This document shows positions 9,361 through 18,853 of a stretch of 60,514 bases of DNA, piece after piece. The stretch spans positions 1 to 60,514 of the forward strand of contig CAKRRD010000013.1 of assembly GCA_934394815.1 (NCBI GenBank), written 5' to 3'. The position numbers were made by a program, and so were the translations under genes. Under the pieces are notes generated by a model. The model was not told the origin of the DNA. It saw nothing but the letters and a program-made list of their open reading frames with translations, and did no database searches. The first letter of the stretch is position 1. Every line of letters starts with the position of its first letter. Origin of the DNA: an uncultured Acetatifactor sp. Lineage in GTDB: Bacteria; Bacillota; Clostridia; Lachnospirales; Lachnospiraceae.

Positions 9361-10602
9361 TTATCGTTCTATCTCGTGCAAAAACAGTCCGCTGCGCAGC
9401 TTCGGTTCAAACCAGGTGGACTTCGGGGGCATCAGCCGTCCCGCATCCGCCACCGCAAAAAGTTCCCCGATGGAGGTTGGATACATGGAAAATGCCACTT
9501 TCATATCCGTATGTACTCTCCGTTCCAGTTCCGTAAGTCCCCGGATGCCCCCGACAAAGTCGATGCGCTTGTCCGTCTTCGGATCTTCGATTCCCAGAAC
9601 AGGGTTCAGCAGGTAATTCTGCAGCAGCGATACGTCCAGTCCTTCTACGGCATCCTCACTCAGGATCGCCCCCTTCGCCGTAAGGCAATACCACTCGTCC
9701 TCCAGATACATGCCAAAAGTCCCTTTTTTCTCAGGCCGGTAAGGGGTTCGGCCTTTTTTCTCTACCGTAAAATGTTCCTCAATCTTTGAAAGGAACGTTT
9801 CGGTGTCCATGCCGTTTAAATCTTTTACCACACGGTTATAGTCCAGAATCCGCAGTTCTTCATCCGGGAAGATCACCGACAGGAAATAATTGAATTCCTC
9901 GTCCCCGGTATAGTCCGGATGCTGCTCTCTGCGTTTCAGGCCGACTTTTACCGCGGAGGCACAGCGGTGATGACCGTCGGCAATATAAATGGCCGGAATC
10001 TTCGCAAATACTTCTTCAATCCCTGCCACATCCGCCTTATCGGAGATCACCCACATCCGGTGTCCGATGCCGTCCTCACTGACAAAATCATATACCGGTG
10101 CCTGCTTTTTGATCTCCGTGATCTTACGCTGCAGTTCCTCCTTTGCCCGATAGGCCAGAAAGATCGGTCCCGTCTGCATGCTGCAGGTATCCACATGGCG
10201 GATGCGGTCTTCCTCCTTGTCTGCTCTGGTGTTTTCATGCTTCTTGATCACATTGTTCCGGTAATCATCAATGGAAGCACAGGCTACCACACCGGTCTGG
10301 CTGTTCCCGTCCATCGTCAGTTCATACAGGTAAAAACAGGGTGTCGGATCCTTGACAAATTTCCCTTCCCTGATCTTCTCCCGAAGCATCTGATCCGCCT
10401 TCTCATAAACGCAGGGTGCGTATATATCCACATCGTCGGAAAACTGTGTCTCCGCCCGGTCGATTGCCAGAAAAGATTCCGGATTCTTCTTCACCACTTC
10501 ACAGGCTTCCTGTCTGTTATATACATCATAAGGAAGCGCCGCAATTTTCTCTTCCATTCCCTTGCAGGGACGATATGCCATAAATGGTCTGATCTGTGCC
10601 AT
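9361..10602 (-). CDS. DUF1015 family protein
   Basis: This 413-residue protein begins with IRPFMAYRP and contains the family hallmark YIADGHHR around residue 208, with clustered His residues that suggest a metal or phosphate site. DUF1015 proteins are common in Firmicutes, often annotated SpoIVD-like or hypothetical, and their reaction is not established. It lies 73 bp upstream of glgB on the same strand, with a terminator between it and the lactonase gene further upstream, so it probably heads the glgB-mscS transcript. No signal peptide or membrane segment is seen, so it is likely cytoplasmic. Confidence 0.85.
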   Translation of the reverse strand: MAQIRPFMAYRPCKGMEEKIAALPYDVYNRQEACEVVKKNPESFLAIDRAETQFSDDVDIYAPCVYEKADQMLREKIREGKFVKDPTPCFYLYELTMDGNSQTGVVACASIDDYRNNVIKKHENTRADKEEDRIRHVDTCSMQTGPIFLAYRAKEELQRKITEIKKQAPVYDFVSEDGIGHRMWVISDKADVAGIEEVFAKIPAIYIADGHHRCASAVKVGLKRREQHPDYTGDEEFNYFLSVIFPDEELRILDYNRVVKDLNGMDTETFLSKIEEHFTVEKKGRTPYRPEKKGTFGMYLEDEWYCLTAKGAILSEDAVEGLDVSLLQNYLLNPVLGIEDPKTDKRIDFVGGIRGLTELERRVHTDMKVAFSMYPTSIGELFAVADAGRLMPPKSTWFEPKLRSGLFLHEIER

Positions 10603-10642
10603 GTTCTACCTCCCGAATATTCAGATAAATTCATTCTAACAA

Positions 10643-10678
10643 AAATGAGACTATATCACAAGGGATATAGTCTCATTT
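10643..10678 (-). terminator. Strong bidirectional-looking terminator
   Basis: A 15-bp perfect stem (10643-10657 with 10664-10678) has a 6-nt loop and A/T ends. It follows the lactonase stop on the minus strand and separates it from the DUF1015-glgB-mscS unit. Confidence 0.8.
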
Positions 10679-10709
10679 ATTTCACGGATATCTGTGTCCT
10701 ACACAACCT

Positions 10710-11762
10710 TTATCCCAGCTTGTGGAACAAAATACAGTTGGGCATATTGACCTTCATGGCCGGTCCGTTCATGATCATGGTTCCATGCTCCAGATCAATA
10801 TGGAAGAAGGTCATGGTGTTGCTCTCATGATTTAAGGATACCAAAAACTTGTTGTCCGGGAAAAACTCCGCATCCTTCGGATACTCGCCGCTGACCGGCA
10901 GCAGAAAGTTCTTCTTCAACAGTCCCGTTTTCTTGTCCACATCAAACACAATGACAGAGTTGTCACCTGCCACAGAACTGAGCAGATAATTATAATCCAG
11001 AGAGAAACTGAAAGCGCTGGCGCTGTTGGTATTGCCTCTGGTCAGCTTGATAATCTCTACCGTCTGGATCTTCTCAAAGGTAGGATCGTTATTGTTGTCC
11101 GTATACTCGTAAACATCAATGTAACACTTTAATTCATGCAGAATATAAATATATCTGCCATCCTCGGAGATCTTGATATGACGGGGTGCGGACTCCATCT
11201 CACTGCGGATGATGTCCTCCAGCTTTACCTTGCCCTTCTCCACGTCAAAACGGTATACATTGACGTGATCCATCCCCTGATCCGCTACCAAAAGGTACTT
11301 ATTATCATGTGTCATGCGGGCACAGTTGATATGGGGACGGAAATTCCGCTCCGCCATGCTGCCCAGACCCTTGTGATAAATCTCATCGGTGATCTCGCCG
11401 ATGGATCCGTCCTCCTTCAGGCGGAGCACGGTCAGTTTGCCGTCATGGTAACCGGCCACAAACAGATACTGATCCGTATAATCCGTGGAAACATAGCAGC
11501 CTCTCATACCGTTGATCGGTGCGAAATTGATCAGTTCCAGATCTCCGTCCGGCTGAATCGTATAGGCCTCCACGCCGAAATCCGTTATAGAATAAAGAAA
11601 CTTTCCGTTGTGGGAAATGGTCAGGTAGGAAGAGTTCGTGATCTCTACCTTGTCCTTCTCCTTAAAACGGCCGTTTTTCATGTCCACATCATATATTCTG
11701 ATACCGTGACTGTCCCCCTGTGTATAACTGGAAACGTAGGCAACATATTTTTCCTTGCTCAT
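10710..11762 (-). CDS. Beta-propeller lactonase family protein (6-phosphogluconolactonase-like)
   Basis: The 350 residues read as a seven-bladed propeller of the YbhE/Pgl type. Repeated blade motifs include LTISHNGKFLYSI, HDNKYLLVADQGMDHVNVY, PRHIKISEDGRYIYIL and PKDAEFFPDNKFLVSL. E. coli YbhE hydrolyses 6-phosphogluconolactone in the oxidative pentose phosphate pathway, but many clostridial relatives occur without that pathway, so the substrate here is open. The start ATG has AAGGAGG 8 nt upstream. It has its own terminator and is divergent from the potA operon. Confidence 0.85.
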   Translation of the reverse strand: MSKEKYVAYVSSYTQGDSHGIRIYDVDMKNGRFKEKDKVEITNSSYLTISHNGKFLYSITDFGVEAYTIQPDGDLELINFAPINGMRGCYVSTDYTDQYLFVAGYHDGKLTVLRLKEDGSIGEITDEIYHKGLGSMAERNFRPHINCARMTHDNKYLLVADQGMDHVNVYRFDVEKGKVKLEDIIRSEMESAPRHIKISEDGRYIYILHELKCYIDVYEYTDNNNDPTFEKIQTVEIIKLTRGNTNSASAFSFSLDYNYLLSSVAGDNSVIVFDVDKKTGLLKKNFLLPVSGEYPKDAEFFPDNKFLVSLNHESNTMTFFHIDLEHGTMIMNGPAMKVNMPNCILFHKLG

Positions 11763-11924
11763 GACCGTATCCTCCTTAGCGTTCTATGTCTTTTTATGTT
11801 TATAAATATAGCACAATTCTGAAAATTGTGAAACATTTTTTCTGCAAAATTCCCGAAAAATACACCTGTTTTTTCCCCCTGGTAAAGTTTAGGTAAATTA
11901 GGGGACAAAATGCAAAACTTCACA

Positions 11925-11953
11925 TTGACTTTCCGTGTATTTACGTATAATAT
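11925..11953 (+). promoter_or_regulatory. Probable sigma-A promoter of potABCD
   Basis: TTGACT (11925-11930), a 17-nt spacer and TAATAT (11948-11953); an overlapping TATAAT at 11946 would give a 15-nt spacer. About 80 nt of AT-rich leader follows before potA. The whole gap from 11763 to 12034 is AT-rich and shared with the divergent lactonase gene. Confidence 0.6.
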
Positions 11954-12034
11954 TAATTCGACTTGCAAAAAATTTTCATTTAGGTTTTTCGAGGATTTTT
12001 TGCAGGATTTTTTACATCAGGAAGGAAAAAATTG

Positions 12035-13108
12035 ATGAAAAATGCTTTAGTCAATTTAGTGAACATTTCAAAATCATTTGACAATCAGATGGTTCTGGAT
12101 GATCTCAATCTGTACATCCGCGAGAACGAGTTCCTGACCCTGTTGGGACCCAGTGGCTGCGGAAAGACTACAACCCTCCGTATTCTGGGCGGTTTCGAGA
12201 CCCCTGACAAAGGTCAGGTCGTTTTCGAAGGCCGGGATATCACTAACCTTCCACCCAATAAGCGCAATTTAAATACCGTATTCCAGAAGTATGCCCTGTT
12301 CCCCCATATGACCATTGCGGAAAACATTGCCTTCGGATTAAAGATCAGCGGTAAAAGCAAATCTTATATTAACGATAAAATCAAGTATGCCCTGAAGCTG
12401 GTAAATCTGGACGGTTTCGAGAACCGTATGCCGGATTCCTTAAGCGGCGGCCAGCAGCAGCGTATCGCCATCGCCCGCGCTATCGTAAATGAGCCCAAGC
12501 TTCTACTCTTAGATGAGCCTCTGGGTGCTCTGGATCTGAAACTGCGTCAGGACATGCAGTACGAACTGATCCGCCTGAAGAACGAACTGGGCATTACCTT
12601 TATCTATGTCACCCACGATCAGGAAGAAGCTCTGACCATGTCTGACACCATCGTGGTCATGAACCAGGGCTATATCCAGCAGATCGGTACTCCCGAAAGC
12701 ATCTACAATGAGCCGGAAAACGCTTTCGTTGCCGACTTTATCGGTGACAGCAACATCATCGGTGCCACCATGATCCGTGACCGTCTGGTAGAGATTCTGG
12801 GTGCACGCTTCGACTGTGTAGATACCGGTTTCGGAGAAAACAGACCCGTCGATGTCGTCATCCGTCCTGAAGACGTGGAACTGGTAGCTCCGGAGGAAGG
12901 TATCATTCAGGGTACTCTGACCCACTCCATCTTCAAGGGTGTCCACTATGAAATGGAAGTGATGGCCAATGGTTTCGAGTGGCTGGTTCAATCCACAAAA
13001 ATGGTTCCCGTGGGAACCAAAGTCGGCATCAAGGTAGATCCGTTCAACATCCAGATCATGAAGAAGCCGGAATCCGAGGATGAGGAGGCCATTGGAGTCA
13101 ATGAATAA
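12035..13108 (+). CDS. potA: Spermidine/putrescine ABC transporter ATP-binding protein
   Basis: This 357-residue ATPase has Walker [10 protein letters not shown] (38-46), the signature LSGGQQQR, Walker B LLLLDEP, the switch His in YVTHDQEEA, and a C-terminal TOBE domain after about residue 240, all as in PotA. It drives polyamine import with PotB, PotC and PotD encoded next. AGGAAGG precedes ATG 12035 by 9 nt; a TTG directly before it is a less likely start. First gene of a four-gene operon. The substrate is a family-level inference; related operons also move other cationic amines. Confidence 0.95.
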   Translation: MKNALVNLVNISKSFDNQMVLDDLNLYIRENEFLTLLGPSGCGKTTTLRILGGFETPDKGQVVFEGRDITNLPPNKRNLNTVFQKYALFPHMTIAENIAFGLKISGKSKSYINDKIKYALKLVNLDGFENRMPDSLSGGQQQRIAIARAIVNEPKLLLLDEPLGALDLKLRQDMQYELIRLKNELGITFIYVTHDQEEALTMSDTIVVMNQGYIQQIGTPESIYNEPENAFVADFIGDSNIIGATMIRDRLVEILGARFDCVDTGFGENRPVDVVIRPEDVELVAPEEGIIQGTLTHSIFKGVHYEMEVMANGFEWLVQSTKMVPVGTKVGIKVDPFNIQIMKKPESEDEEAIGVNE

Positions 13109-13913
13109 AAAATTATTATCGCTCCCTTTTATCTTCTGGTCAGCCATGTTCATCATCGTGCCCCTGTGCATGGTCTTCTACTATGGTCTGACCGATAAAA
13201 ACGGCGCATTTACCTTTGATAATATTCTGGCAATTGCTACCGCCGAGCATTCCAAGGCTCTGTGGGAGGCTCTGAAGTTATCTGTGATCAGCACGGTGAT
13301 CTGCCTGCTTCTGGCATACCCCCTTGCCATGATCCTGTGTAACATAAATGTCAACCAGAATTCCTTTTTAGTATTGATTTTCATTTTGCCCATGTGGATG
13401 AATTTTCTGCTTCGTACCCTGGCATGGCAGACTTTACTGGAAAAGACCGGTGTTATCAACAGCATTCTCTCCACTCTGCATCTGCCGGCATTAAATATCA
13501 TCAATACGCCCTCTGCCATCGTACTGGGTATGGTATATAACTTTTTGCCTTTTATGGTACTTCCTTTATATAACGTACTGGTCAAGATTGACAAGAATGT
13601 GATCAATGCCGCCTATGATCTCGGGGCCAACGGCGCACAGACATTTGTCCGGATCATTTTCCCCTTAAGTCTGCCCGGTATGTTCAGCGGTATCACCATG
13701 GTATTCGTTCCCGCCCTGACCACCTTCGTTATCAGTAAGATCTTAGGTGGCAGCAAGATTCTGCTCATCGGTAATGTCATAGAGCAGGAATTCACCCAGA
13801 CCGGCAACTGGAATCTGGGAAGCGGACTTTCCATCGTACTGATGCTGTTCATTATCTTCAATATGGTGATCTCCGTGATCACGGATAAAGACGGGGAGGC
13901 GAACGCATTATGA
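13101..13913 (+). CDS. potB: Spermidine/putrescine ABC transporter permease
   Basis: This is a roughly 270-residue permease with about six membrane helices and the cytoplasmic EAA loop ([26 protein letters not shown]) that docks on PotA. I take ATG 13101, which lies inside the last codons of potA (8-nt overlap), with GGAGG-like sequence just upstream; an in-frame ATG at 13080 would overlap further. It pairs with PotC to form the channel. Confidence 0.94.
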   Translation: MNKKLLSLPFIFWSAMFIIVPLCMVFYYGLTDKNGAFTFDNILAIATAEHSKALWEALKLSVISTVICLLLAYPLAMILCNINVNQNSFLVLIFILPMWMNFLLRTLAWQTLLEKTGVINSILSTLHLPALNIINTPSAIVLGMVYNFLPFMVLPLYNVLVKIDKNVINAAYDLGANGAQTFVRIIFPLSLPGMFSGITMVFVPALTTFVISKILGGSKILLIGNVIEQEFTQTGNWNLGSGLSIVLMLFIIFNMVISVITDKDGEANAL

Positions 13914-14686
13914 TCAGAACAACGGCACAGAAAATTTATCTGGGGCTGATCTTTATCTTTTTGTATGCCCCCATCATTACCCTGATCGTACTCTCCTTCA
14001 ACGCCAGCAAGACCCGTGCCAAATGGGGAGGTTTTACAACCAAATGGTACGCAGCTCTGTTCCAGAACGAACAGATCATGCAGGCACTGTGGAATACGCT
14101 GGCATTGGCCATGCTGTCTGCGCTGATCGCCACTTTTATCGGCACAATTGCCTGCATCGCCATGCAGTCCATGAAGCGTACCGGCCGTACGATCCTTATG
14201 GGAATCACAAATATTCCCATGTTGAATGCGGAGATCGTTACCGGTATCTCTCTGATGCTGCTGTTTTTAAGCCTGGGAGCCAAATTCGGTTTCGGTACGA
14301 TCCTGCTGTCCCACATTACCTTTAACATCCCTTATGTGATTTTAAGTGTAATGCCCCGCATGAAGCAGTTGAATCCAAGCACTTACGAAGCTGCTCTTGA
14401 TCTGGGGGCTTCACATACTTATGCTTTTTTCAAGGTGGTATTTCCGGATATCCTTCCAGGTATCCTGTCCGGTTTCCTGATGGCATTTACCATGTCACTG
14501 GATGACTTTATCATTACCCACTTTACCAAGGGTCCCGGTGTCGACACACTGTCTACCAAGATCTATACCGAGGTAAAGAAGGGAATCAAGCCGGAAATGT
14601 ATGCACTGTCCACCATTATTTTTGTGACTGTACTGATTCTTCTTTTACTGGTGAACTATATGCCCATGGCAAAGAAGAAGAAATAA
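13910..14686 (+). CDS. potC: Spermidine/putrescine ABC transporter permease
   Basis: This 258-residue permease has about six helices and an EAA loop (YEAALDLGASHTYAFFKVVFPDILPG). It overlaps potB by the 4-nt ATGA arrangement, a sign of coupled translation. It ends in a short Lys-rich tail on the inner side. Together with PotB it forms the membrane pore for polyamine uptake. Confidence 0.95.
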   Translation: MIRTTAQKIYLGLIFIFLYAPIITLIVLSFNASKTRAKWGGFTTKWYAALFQNEQIMQALWNTLALAMLSALIATFIGTIACIAMQSMKRTGRTILMGITNIPMLNAEIVTGISLMLLFLSLGAKFGFGTILLSHITFNIPYVILSVMPRMKQLNPSTYEAALDLGASHTYAFFKVVFPDILPGILSGFLMAFTMSLDDFIITHFTKGPGVDTLSTKIYTEVKKGIKPEMYALSTIIFVTVLILLLLVNYMPMAKKKK

Positions 14687-14718
14687 TTCTTTGGAAATAA
14701 AATTCAGGAGGAAAAGAA

Positions 14719-15783
14719 ATGAAAAAATTTATTGCACTGCTTCTGTGCGGTATCCTTACCGCGACTGCTCTGACCGGCTGCGGATCCTCTTCCACCGGTG
14801 GTGGCAACGGTGAAGTCATCGTCTACAACTGGGGCGAATATATTGACCCCGATACCCTCACCATGTTCGAAGAAGAGACCGGGATCAAGGTGGTCTACGA
14901 TGAATTTGAGACCAACGAGATCATGTACCCCAAGGTAGAAGCCGGTTCTTCCGCTTACGATGTGGTATGTCCTTCCGACTACATGGTACAGAAAATGATC
15001 GAGAACGATCTGATTCAGGAACTGGATTACGACAAGATCCCCAATGCCAAAAAAAATATCGGGGCTCAGTACTATGAGCAGGCTGCTGCTTACGATCCCG
15101 GCAACAAATACTGTGTTCCCTACTGCTGGGGAACTGTAGGAATTATCTACAATAAGACTATGGTAGATACTGCTCCCACCAAGTGGGCCGATCTGTGGGA
15201 TGAAAAATATGCCGATAGCATTCTGATGATGGATTCCATCAAAGACTGCTTCATGGTTGCTCTGAAAAAGAACGGTTTCTCTTCCAACAGTCTGGATGAA
15301 TCCGAATTACAGATTGCCACAGAAGATCTGATCGTCCAGAAGCCTCTGGTACAGGCCTATGTAGTAGATCAGGTACGTGATAAAATGATCGGTGGAGAAG
15401 CTGCCCTTGGTGTCATGTTCTCCGGCGATGCGCTCTATGTTATGAGTGAAAATGAGGATCTGGATTATGTGATTCCCGAAGAAGGCACCAATGTATGGAT
15501 CGATGGATGGGTAATTCCCAAAAATGCTCCCAACAAGGAAAATGCAGAGAAGTTCATCGACTTCATGTGTCGTCCGGATGTAGCTCTGAAGAATTTTGAG
15601 TACATCACTTACGGTACTCCCAATACCGCTGCAAGAGAGTTGATTGAGGATGAAACCCTGAAGAATTCTCCCATTGCTTTCCCTGATCTGACCCAGTATA
15701 ACAATCTGGAAACCTTCCTGTATCTGGGGGAAGACGGTGAAGAGCTTTACAACAAATACTGGAAAGAAGTTATGTCCAACTAA
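14719..15783 (+). CDS. potD: Spermidine/putrescine-binding lipoprotein
   Basis: The 354 residues start with a lipoprotein signal ending LTGC (Cys21), followed by a short Ser/Gly linker and the PotD-type two-lobed fold (VIVYNWGEYIDPDTLTMFEEETG at the start is characteristic). Acidic and aromatic residues such as those in YCWGTVGIIYN and WIDGW would line a polyamine site, as in E. coli PotD. Unlike many importer operons, the binding protein is the last gene. AGGAGG lies 8 nt before the ATG, and a strong terminator follows. Confidence 0.94.
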   Translation: MKKFIALLLCGILTATALTGCGSSSTGGGNGEVIVYNWGEYIDPDTLTMFEEETGIKVVYDEFETNEIMYPKVEAGSSAYDVVCPSDYMVQKMIENDLIQELDYDKIPNAKKNIGAQYYEQAAAYDPGNKYCVPYCWGTVGIIYNKTMVDTAPTKWADLWDEKYADSILMMDSIKDCFMVALKKNGFSSNSLDESELQIATEDLIVQKPLVQAYVVDQVRDKMIGGEAALGVMFSGDALYVMSENEDLDYVIPEEGTNVWIDGWVIPKNAPNKENAEKFIDFMCRPDVALKNFEYITYGTPNTAARELIEDETLKNSPIAFPDLTQYNNLETFLYLGEDGEELYNKYWKEVMSN

Positions 15784-15803
15784 TTCTTTTTGAGACAAAT
15801 CAG

Positions 15804-15838
15804 GCCCCTGAACTGTGAATGCAGTTCAGGGGCTTTTC
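15804..15838 (+). terminator. Terminator of the potABCD operon
   Basis: A GC-rich 12-bp stem (15804-15815 with 15822-15833) is followed by CTTTTCTG. It ends the pot operon and lies just before the convergent Cys-rich small gene. Confidence 0.85.
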
Positions 15839-15852
15839 TGTTGTCCATATTT

Positions 15853-16125
15853 TCAGGAATTCTGTTCACATCCGCAGGTCTCGCATCTTCCATCATTTCT
15901 TCTGGAAAACGCAGGATCATCCACCGGTGTAAAATTCGGGAAATCCGGTCTGGGAGGTCTGCGGTCTCTGTCTCCGCAGCGTCCGTCCTCTTCCGGGCGG
16001 CGTGCACCACAGGCATTCGAGCTGCCACAGGAGTTGTTGCTGTTTCCGCAGGAGCTGTTGGAATTGCCGCTGCCGCAGGAATTTCCGCCACAAAATAGTA
16101 ACAATAACAGAATGATACAGTTCAT
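15853..16125 (-). CDS. Small Cys/Asn/Gly-rich protein with an N-terminal hydrophobic segment
   Basis: The 90-residue frame starts with a hydrophobic stretch (IILLLLLF), followed by a low-complexity region of about 35 residues made of Gly, Asn, Ser and regularly spaced Cys (CGGNSCGSGNS-like units), then an Arg/Asp/Pro-rich part and a CETCGC end. Ten Cys in all. AGAGG lies 6 nt before the ATG, which supports translation. I do not recognise a named family; similar Cys-rich short proteins occur in Lachnospiraceae by my recollection. The hydrophobic start could be a signal or anchor, and the Cys pattern could bind metal. It lies between potD (convergent) and the DUF5662 gene. Confidence 0.5.
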   Translation of the reverse strand: MNCIILLLLLFCGGNSCGSGNSNSSCGNSNNSCGSSNACGARRPEEDGRCGDRDRRPPRPDFPNFTPVDDPAFSRRNDGRCETCGCEQNS

Positions 16126-16157
16126 AGGATCCTCTATTTACCACTGTTTTTACTATT

Positions 16158-16733
16158 CTATTCCGCTTTCTCCAGCCGGTGCCAGTCCACACACCGTTTG
16201 TGCTGTACCAGTTCCTCCTTCACGAACCGAAAGGTCTTCTCCTCTCCCTGCTCTGCCAGCATCTCCAGCACATACAAAAGCTTTGCCTTTGTCTCCGGAT
16301 GGATGGGGGCTTTGTCAGTACCACGATAATAATACTCCAGTGGTGACCTGTCTGTATACGCCTCCCCCATATAGACCTTGCTGGCAGCTATCCGGTCCAT
16401 GATCATTTCTGCTATATAACGATCCGGCATGGGTACCGGTGCCATGCCTCCGGGCAACGCCTGCATACTGTAATCAATCCAGTACTCGTAATGATGCTTA
16501 TTCCTGCCCTTATGGTGCAGCCAGGCGCTGGAATAACCGATATCCTCTCGCTCCGCATTATTGGGGCTGCGGGTTCCCTGATAATATTTCACGCCCACCC
16601 GGAATTCTGTGGGACTGTATTTCGACATATCATGCAAAAGTCCCTGCTTATACAAGCCTACCTTAAAGCAGCCCTTTGCCACCAGGATCTTATGGTGTGT
16701 GATCGTCTTAAAATGTTTCCAGATATTATGCAT
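16158..16733 (-). CDS. DUF5662 family protein
   Basis: The 191 residues contain many conserved His/Asp pairs: THHK near 13, GLLHDMSKYSPTEF near 32-45, WLHHKGRNKHHYEYW near 71-85. The HD-like pattern suggests a metal-binding site similar to HD-domain hydrolases, but no reaction is established for this family. It ends with RFVKEELVQHKRCVDWHRLE. It is encoded 9 bp after the GH13 pseudoenzyme stop and is probably co-transcribed with it. No membrane segment, so a cytoplasmic location is likely. Confidence 0.8.
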   Translation of the reverse strand: MHNIWKHFKTITHHKILVAKGCFKVGLYKQGLLHDMSKYSPTEFRVGVKYYQGTRSPNNAEREDIGYSSAWLHHKGRNKHHYEYWIDYSMQALPGGMAPVPMPDRYIAEMIMDRIAASKVYMGEAYTDRSPLEYYYRGTDKAPIHPETKAKLLYVLEMLAEQGEEKTFRFVKEELVQHKRCVDWHRLEKAE

Positions 16734-16742
16734 TTCGTGTTA

Positions 16743-18689
16743 TCATCTTTCTCCGACAGCATCCTCTTTCTTTTTTCCGGATCTTGCCGAACCTTTTTTC
16801 CTCTTTTCAGGCGATGCTCCCATCACCCCCTCATAGACCGCAATACTGCGGGGTGCAATCGTCCCGATCTGCTCCTTGGACGATTCTTCCTTTTCCTGTA
16901 CCGTCAGCGTATCCACTGCCTTCTCCGTGGTCAACACCGGCTTCCATTCCATGCCCTTCGGCAGTTTGGGAAATGCCAGTTTCTGAGGTTCCCAGTGCAT
17001 ATTCATCGCAACATAGAGGAAGGAATCTTCGTCTCCCTGCGGGGTCTTTGCATATTTTCCACAGTACATGATACCCACATGCCGGTTATAACTCTCCGTC
17101 TGAGGCCTCCAGGCATTCCGCCCATGATAGGACAGATCCGGATAGCCACAGGATAAAGTATCCAGGATCCGAAGTTCCTCTTCCGGATGCAGGATCGGAT
17201 GTGCCTTACGGAAGGCGATCATCTGCTTCCAGAAAGCAAACAGTTCCCCATTTTTCTCCAGTTCCTGCCAGTTCAGCCATGTGATTCTATTGTCCTGACA
17301 GTAGGGGTTGTTGTTACCCTGTTGGGAATTACCAAATTCATCCCCCATGAAAATCAACGGTGTGGACTGCGTCAGAAGCAGCATACAGAAAGCATTCTGC
17401 AGCTGTTTTTTCCGGAGTGCCAATACCTTCTTGCGTCTGGACGGCCCCTCTTCCCCACAGTTCCAGCTGCAGTTATAGTCGTTGCCGTCCCGGTTGCCTT
17501 CTCCGTTGGCCTCGTTATGCTTGTGGTCATAGGAAACCATATCCATCAGGGTAAAGCCGTAGTAATTGGACAGATAATGGATTCGTCCCATGTAGTTGGG
17601 AATATGACGCATCTCGTACAATACGCCGGAAAGCATATTGTCATCCCCCTTAAGGAAACGGCGCATGGTATACAGATAATCATCCCGGTACTCCGCCAGA
17701 TTGCGGTATTCCGGCTTTGCCGACGGGGTATAAGTTTCCGATGGATCAAAAGAGTAATACCACAGTTTCGTTCCGGACAGCGACGGATCCCTTGCAAGTG
17801 TCTGAGCCGGGACTCCCTCTCCCATCAGATGAAAACCGTCCACATGATAAGATAAAACCCAGAATCTGAGAATATTCCCAATTTCTGCAGCATCCATTCC
17901 CTTAGGGAAATAGAACTGTAGGATCACTTCCATTTTTCGCTTATGGAATTCTTTCACCATATTGCGCAGTTCCTCTGCCGGGTCATCGGCTGCCGCATAG
18001 GCTGCCTTGGGTGCATAATAAAAGCCTTCCTGGTAACCCCAGTAATTTAATACCCGGTAGCCGGGACGTTTCCCCTCTGCGTCCTTTTCCCCAGTTCTGG
18101 CGGTCAGATCCCCGGCAGTCTTCGGCACTGTCTCCTCCGGTGTCTCATCAAATTCATAGACCGGCTGAAATTCCACGGTGGTAATCCCTATCTCCTGCAA
18201 ATAATCCAGCTTCTCCACAACTCCCGCAAAGGTTCCCCGGTGTACTGCCCCGGAGGAAGCATGCATGGTAAAACCGCGGACATGCAGACAATAGCATACA
18301 CTCTCTCCATAAGATAACATCGGATGTCTGTCCTGTTCCCAGTCAAAATCCTCTCCCGGAAATACAGCGATACGATCCGCATTCTTCCGTGTCCTTCCGT
18401 ATGACGGTTTACTCAGGAATCCCCGGGCATACCGATCCGTCACCTGCACATTCTCTTCATAGAACTGATACCCAATCTGTTCCGGATCCAGTTCCAGATA
18501 TTTACAGTATACATTTCCCATCCGTTCTTCCTGCCGGAACGGGATCCTGTGCAGTTTTTTTCCGTTCTTTCTGTCATATAGGATAATACCGCAATCCTTT
18601 CTTCCGGACGCATAGGTAAAACGGATCGCTCCGTCCTCCACATGGGCTCCCAGGGGATAAGGCTTTATGGCATGTTTTTTTTCTGTCAT
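16743..18689 (-). CDS. GH13 isoamylase/GlgX-like protein lacking all catalytic residues
   Basis: This 648-residue protein follows the debranching-enzyme layout: an N-terminal CBM48-like domain (about 10-110), a barrel, and a C-terminal beta domain. It keeps GlgX-like stretches such as SYDHKHNEANGEGNRDG, WNCGEEGPS and FMGDEFGNSQQGNNNPYCQDN. However, the nucleophile motif DGFRFD reads DGFHLM (Met near 289), the acid motif AEPWD reads YYSFD, and AHDGF reads NYYGF. It therefore should not hydrolyse glycosidic bonds by the normal mechanism. ATG 18689 is preferred because GGAG lies 7 nt upstream. The role is unknown; glucan binding or a scaffold is possible. The tail is Lys/Arg-rich. Confidence 0.85.
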   Translation of the reverse strand: MTEKKHAIKPYPLGAHVEDGAIRFTYASGRKDCGIILYDRKNGKKLHRIPFRQEERMGNVYCKYLELDPEQIGYQFYEENVQVTDRYARGFLSKPSYGRTRKNADRIAVFPGEDFDWEQDRHPMLSYGESVCYCLHVRGFTMHASSGAVHRGTFAGVVEKLDYLQEIGITTVEFQPVYEFDETPEETVPKTAGDLTARTGEKDAEGKRPGYRVLNYWGYQEGFYYAPKAAYAAADDPAEELRNMVKEFHKRKMEVILQFYFPKGMDAAEIGNILRFWVLSYHVDGFHLMGEGVPAQTLARDPSLSGTKLWYYSFDPSETYTPSAKPEYRNLAEYRDDYLYTMRRFLKGDDNMLSGVLYEMRHIPNYMGRIHYLSNYYGFTLMDMVSYDHKHNEANGEGNRDGNDYNCSWNCGEEGPSRRKKVLALRKKQLQNAFCMLLLTQSTPLIFMGDEFGNSQQGNNNPYCQDNRITWLNWQELEKNGELFAFWKQMIAFRKAHPILHPEEELRILDTLSCGYPDLSYHGRNAWRPQTESYNRHVGIMYCGKYAKTPQGDEDSFLYVAMNMHWEPQKLAFPKLPKGMEWKPVLTTEKAVDTLTVQEKEESSKEQIGTIAPRSIAVYEGVMGASPEKRKKGSARSGKKKEDAVGER

Positions 18690-18775
18690 TATCATACTCC
18701 ATCTTCCGGTTTTCTATCATTTACTGTCTCTTTATCCATTTTTATTATAGTCGGTAACTGTGAGAAAAACAAGCA

Positions 18776-18804
18776 TTGCAAGAATATACGTAAACGGTTA
18801 TAAT
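18776..18804 (+). promoter_or_regulatory. Sigma-A promoter of the DUF1292 gene
   Basis: TTGCAA (18776-18781), 17-nt spacer, TATAAT (18799-18804). The ribosome site AGGAGG and the ATG at 18854 follow. Confidence 0.75.
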
Positions 18805-18853
18805 AAAGGAACAAAATACTGTTACACCCAATAAACATAACAGGAGGATTCCC

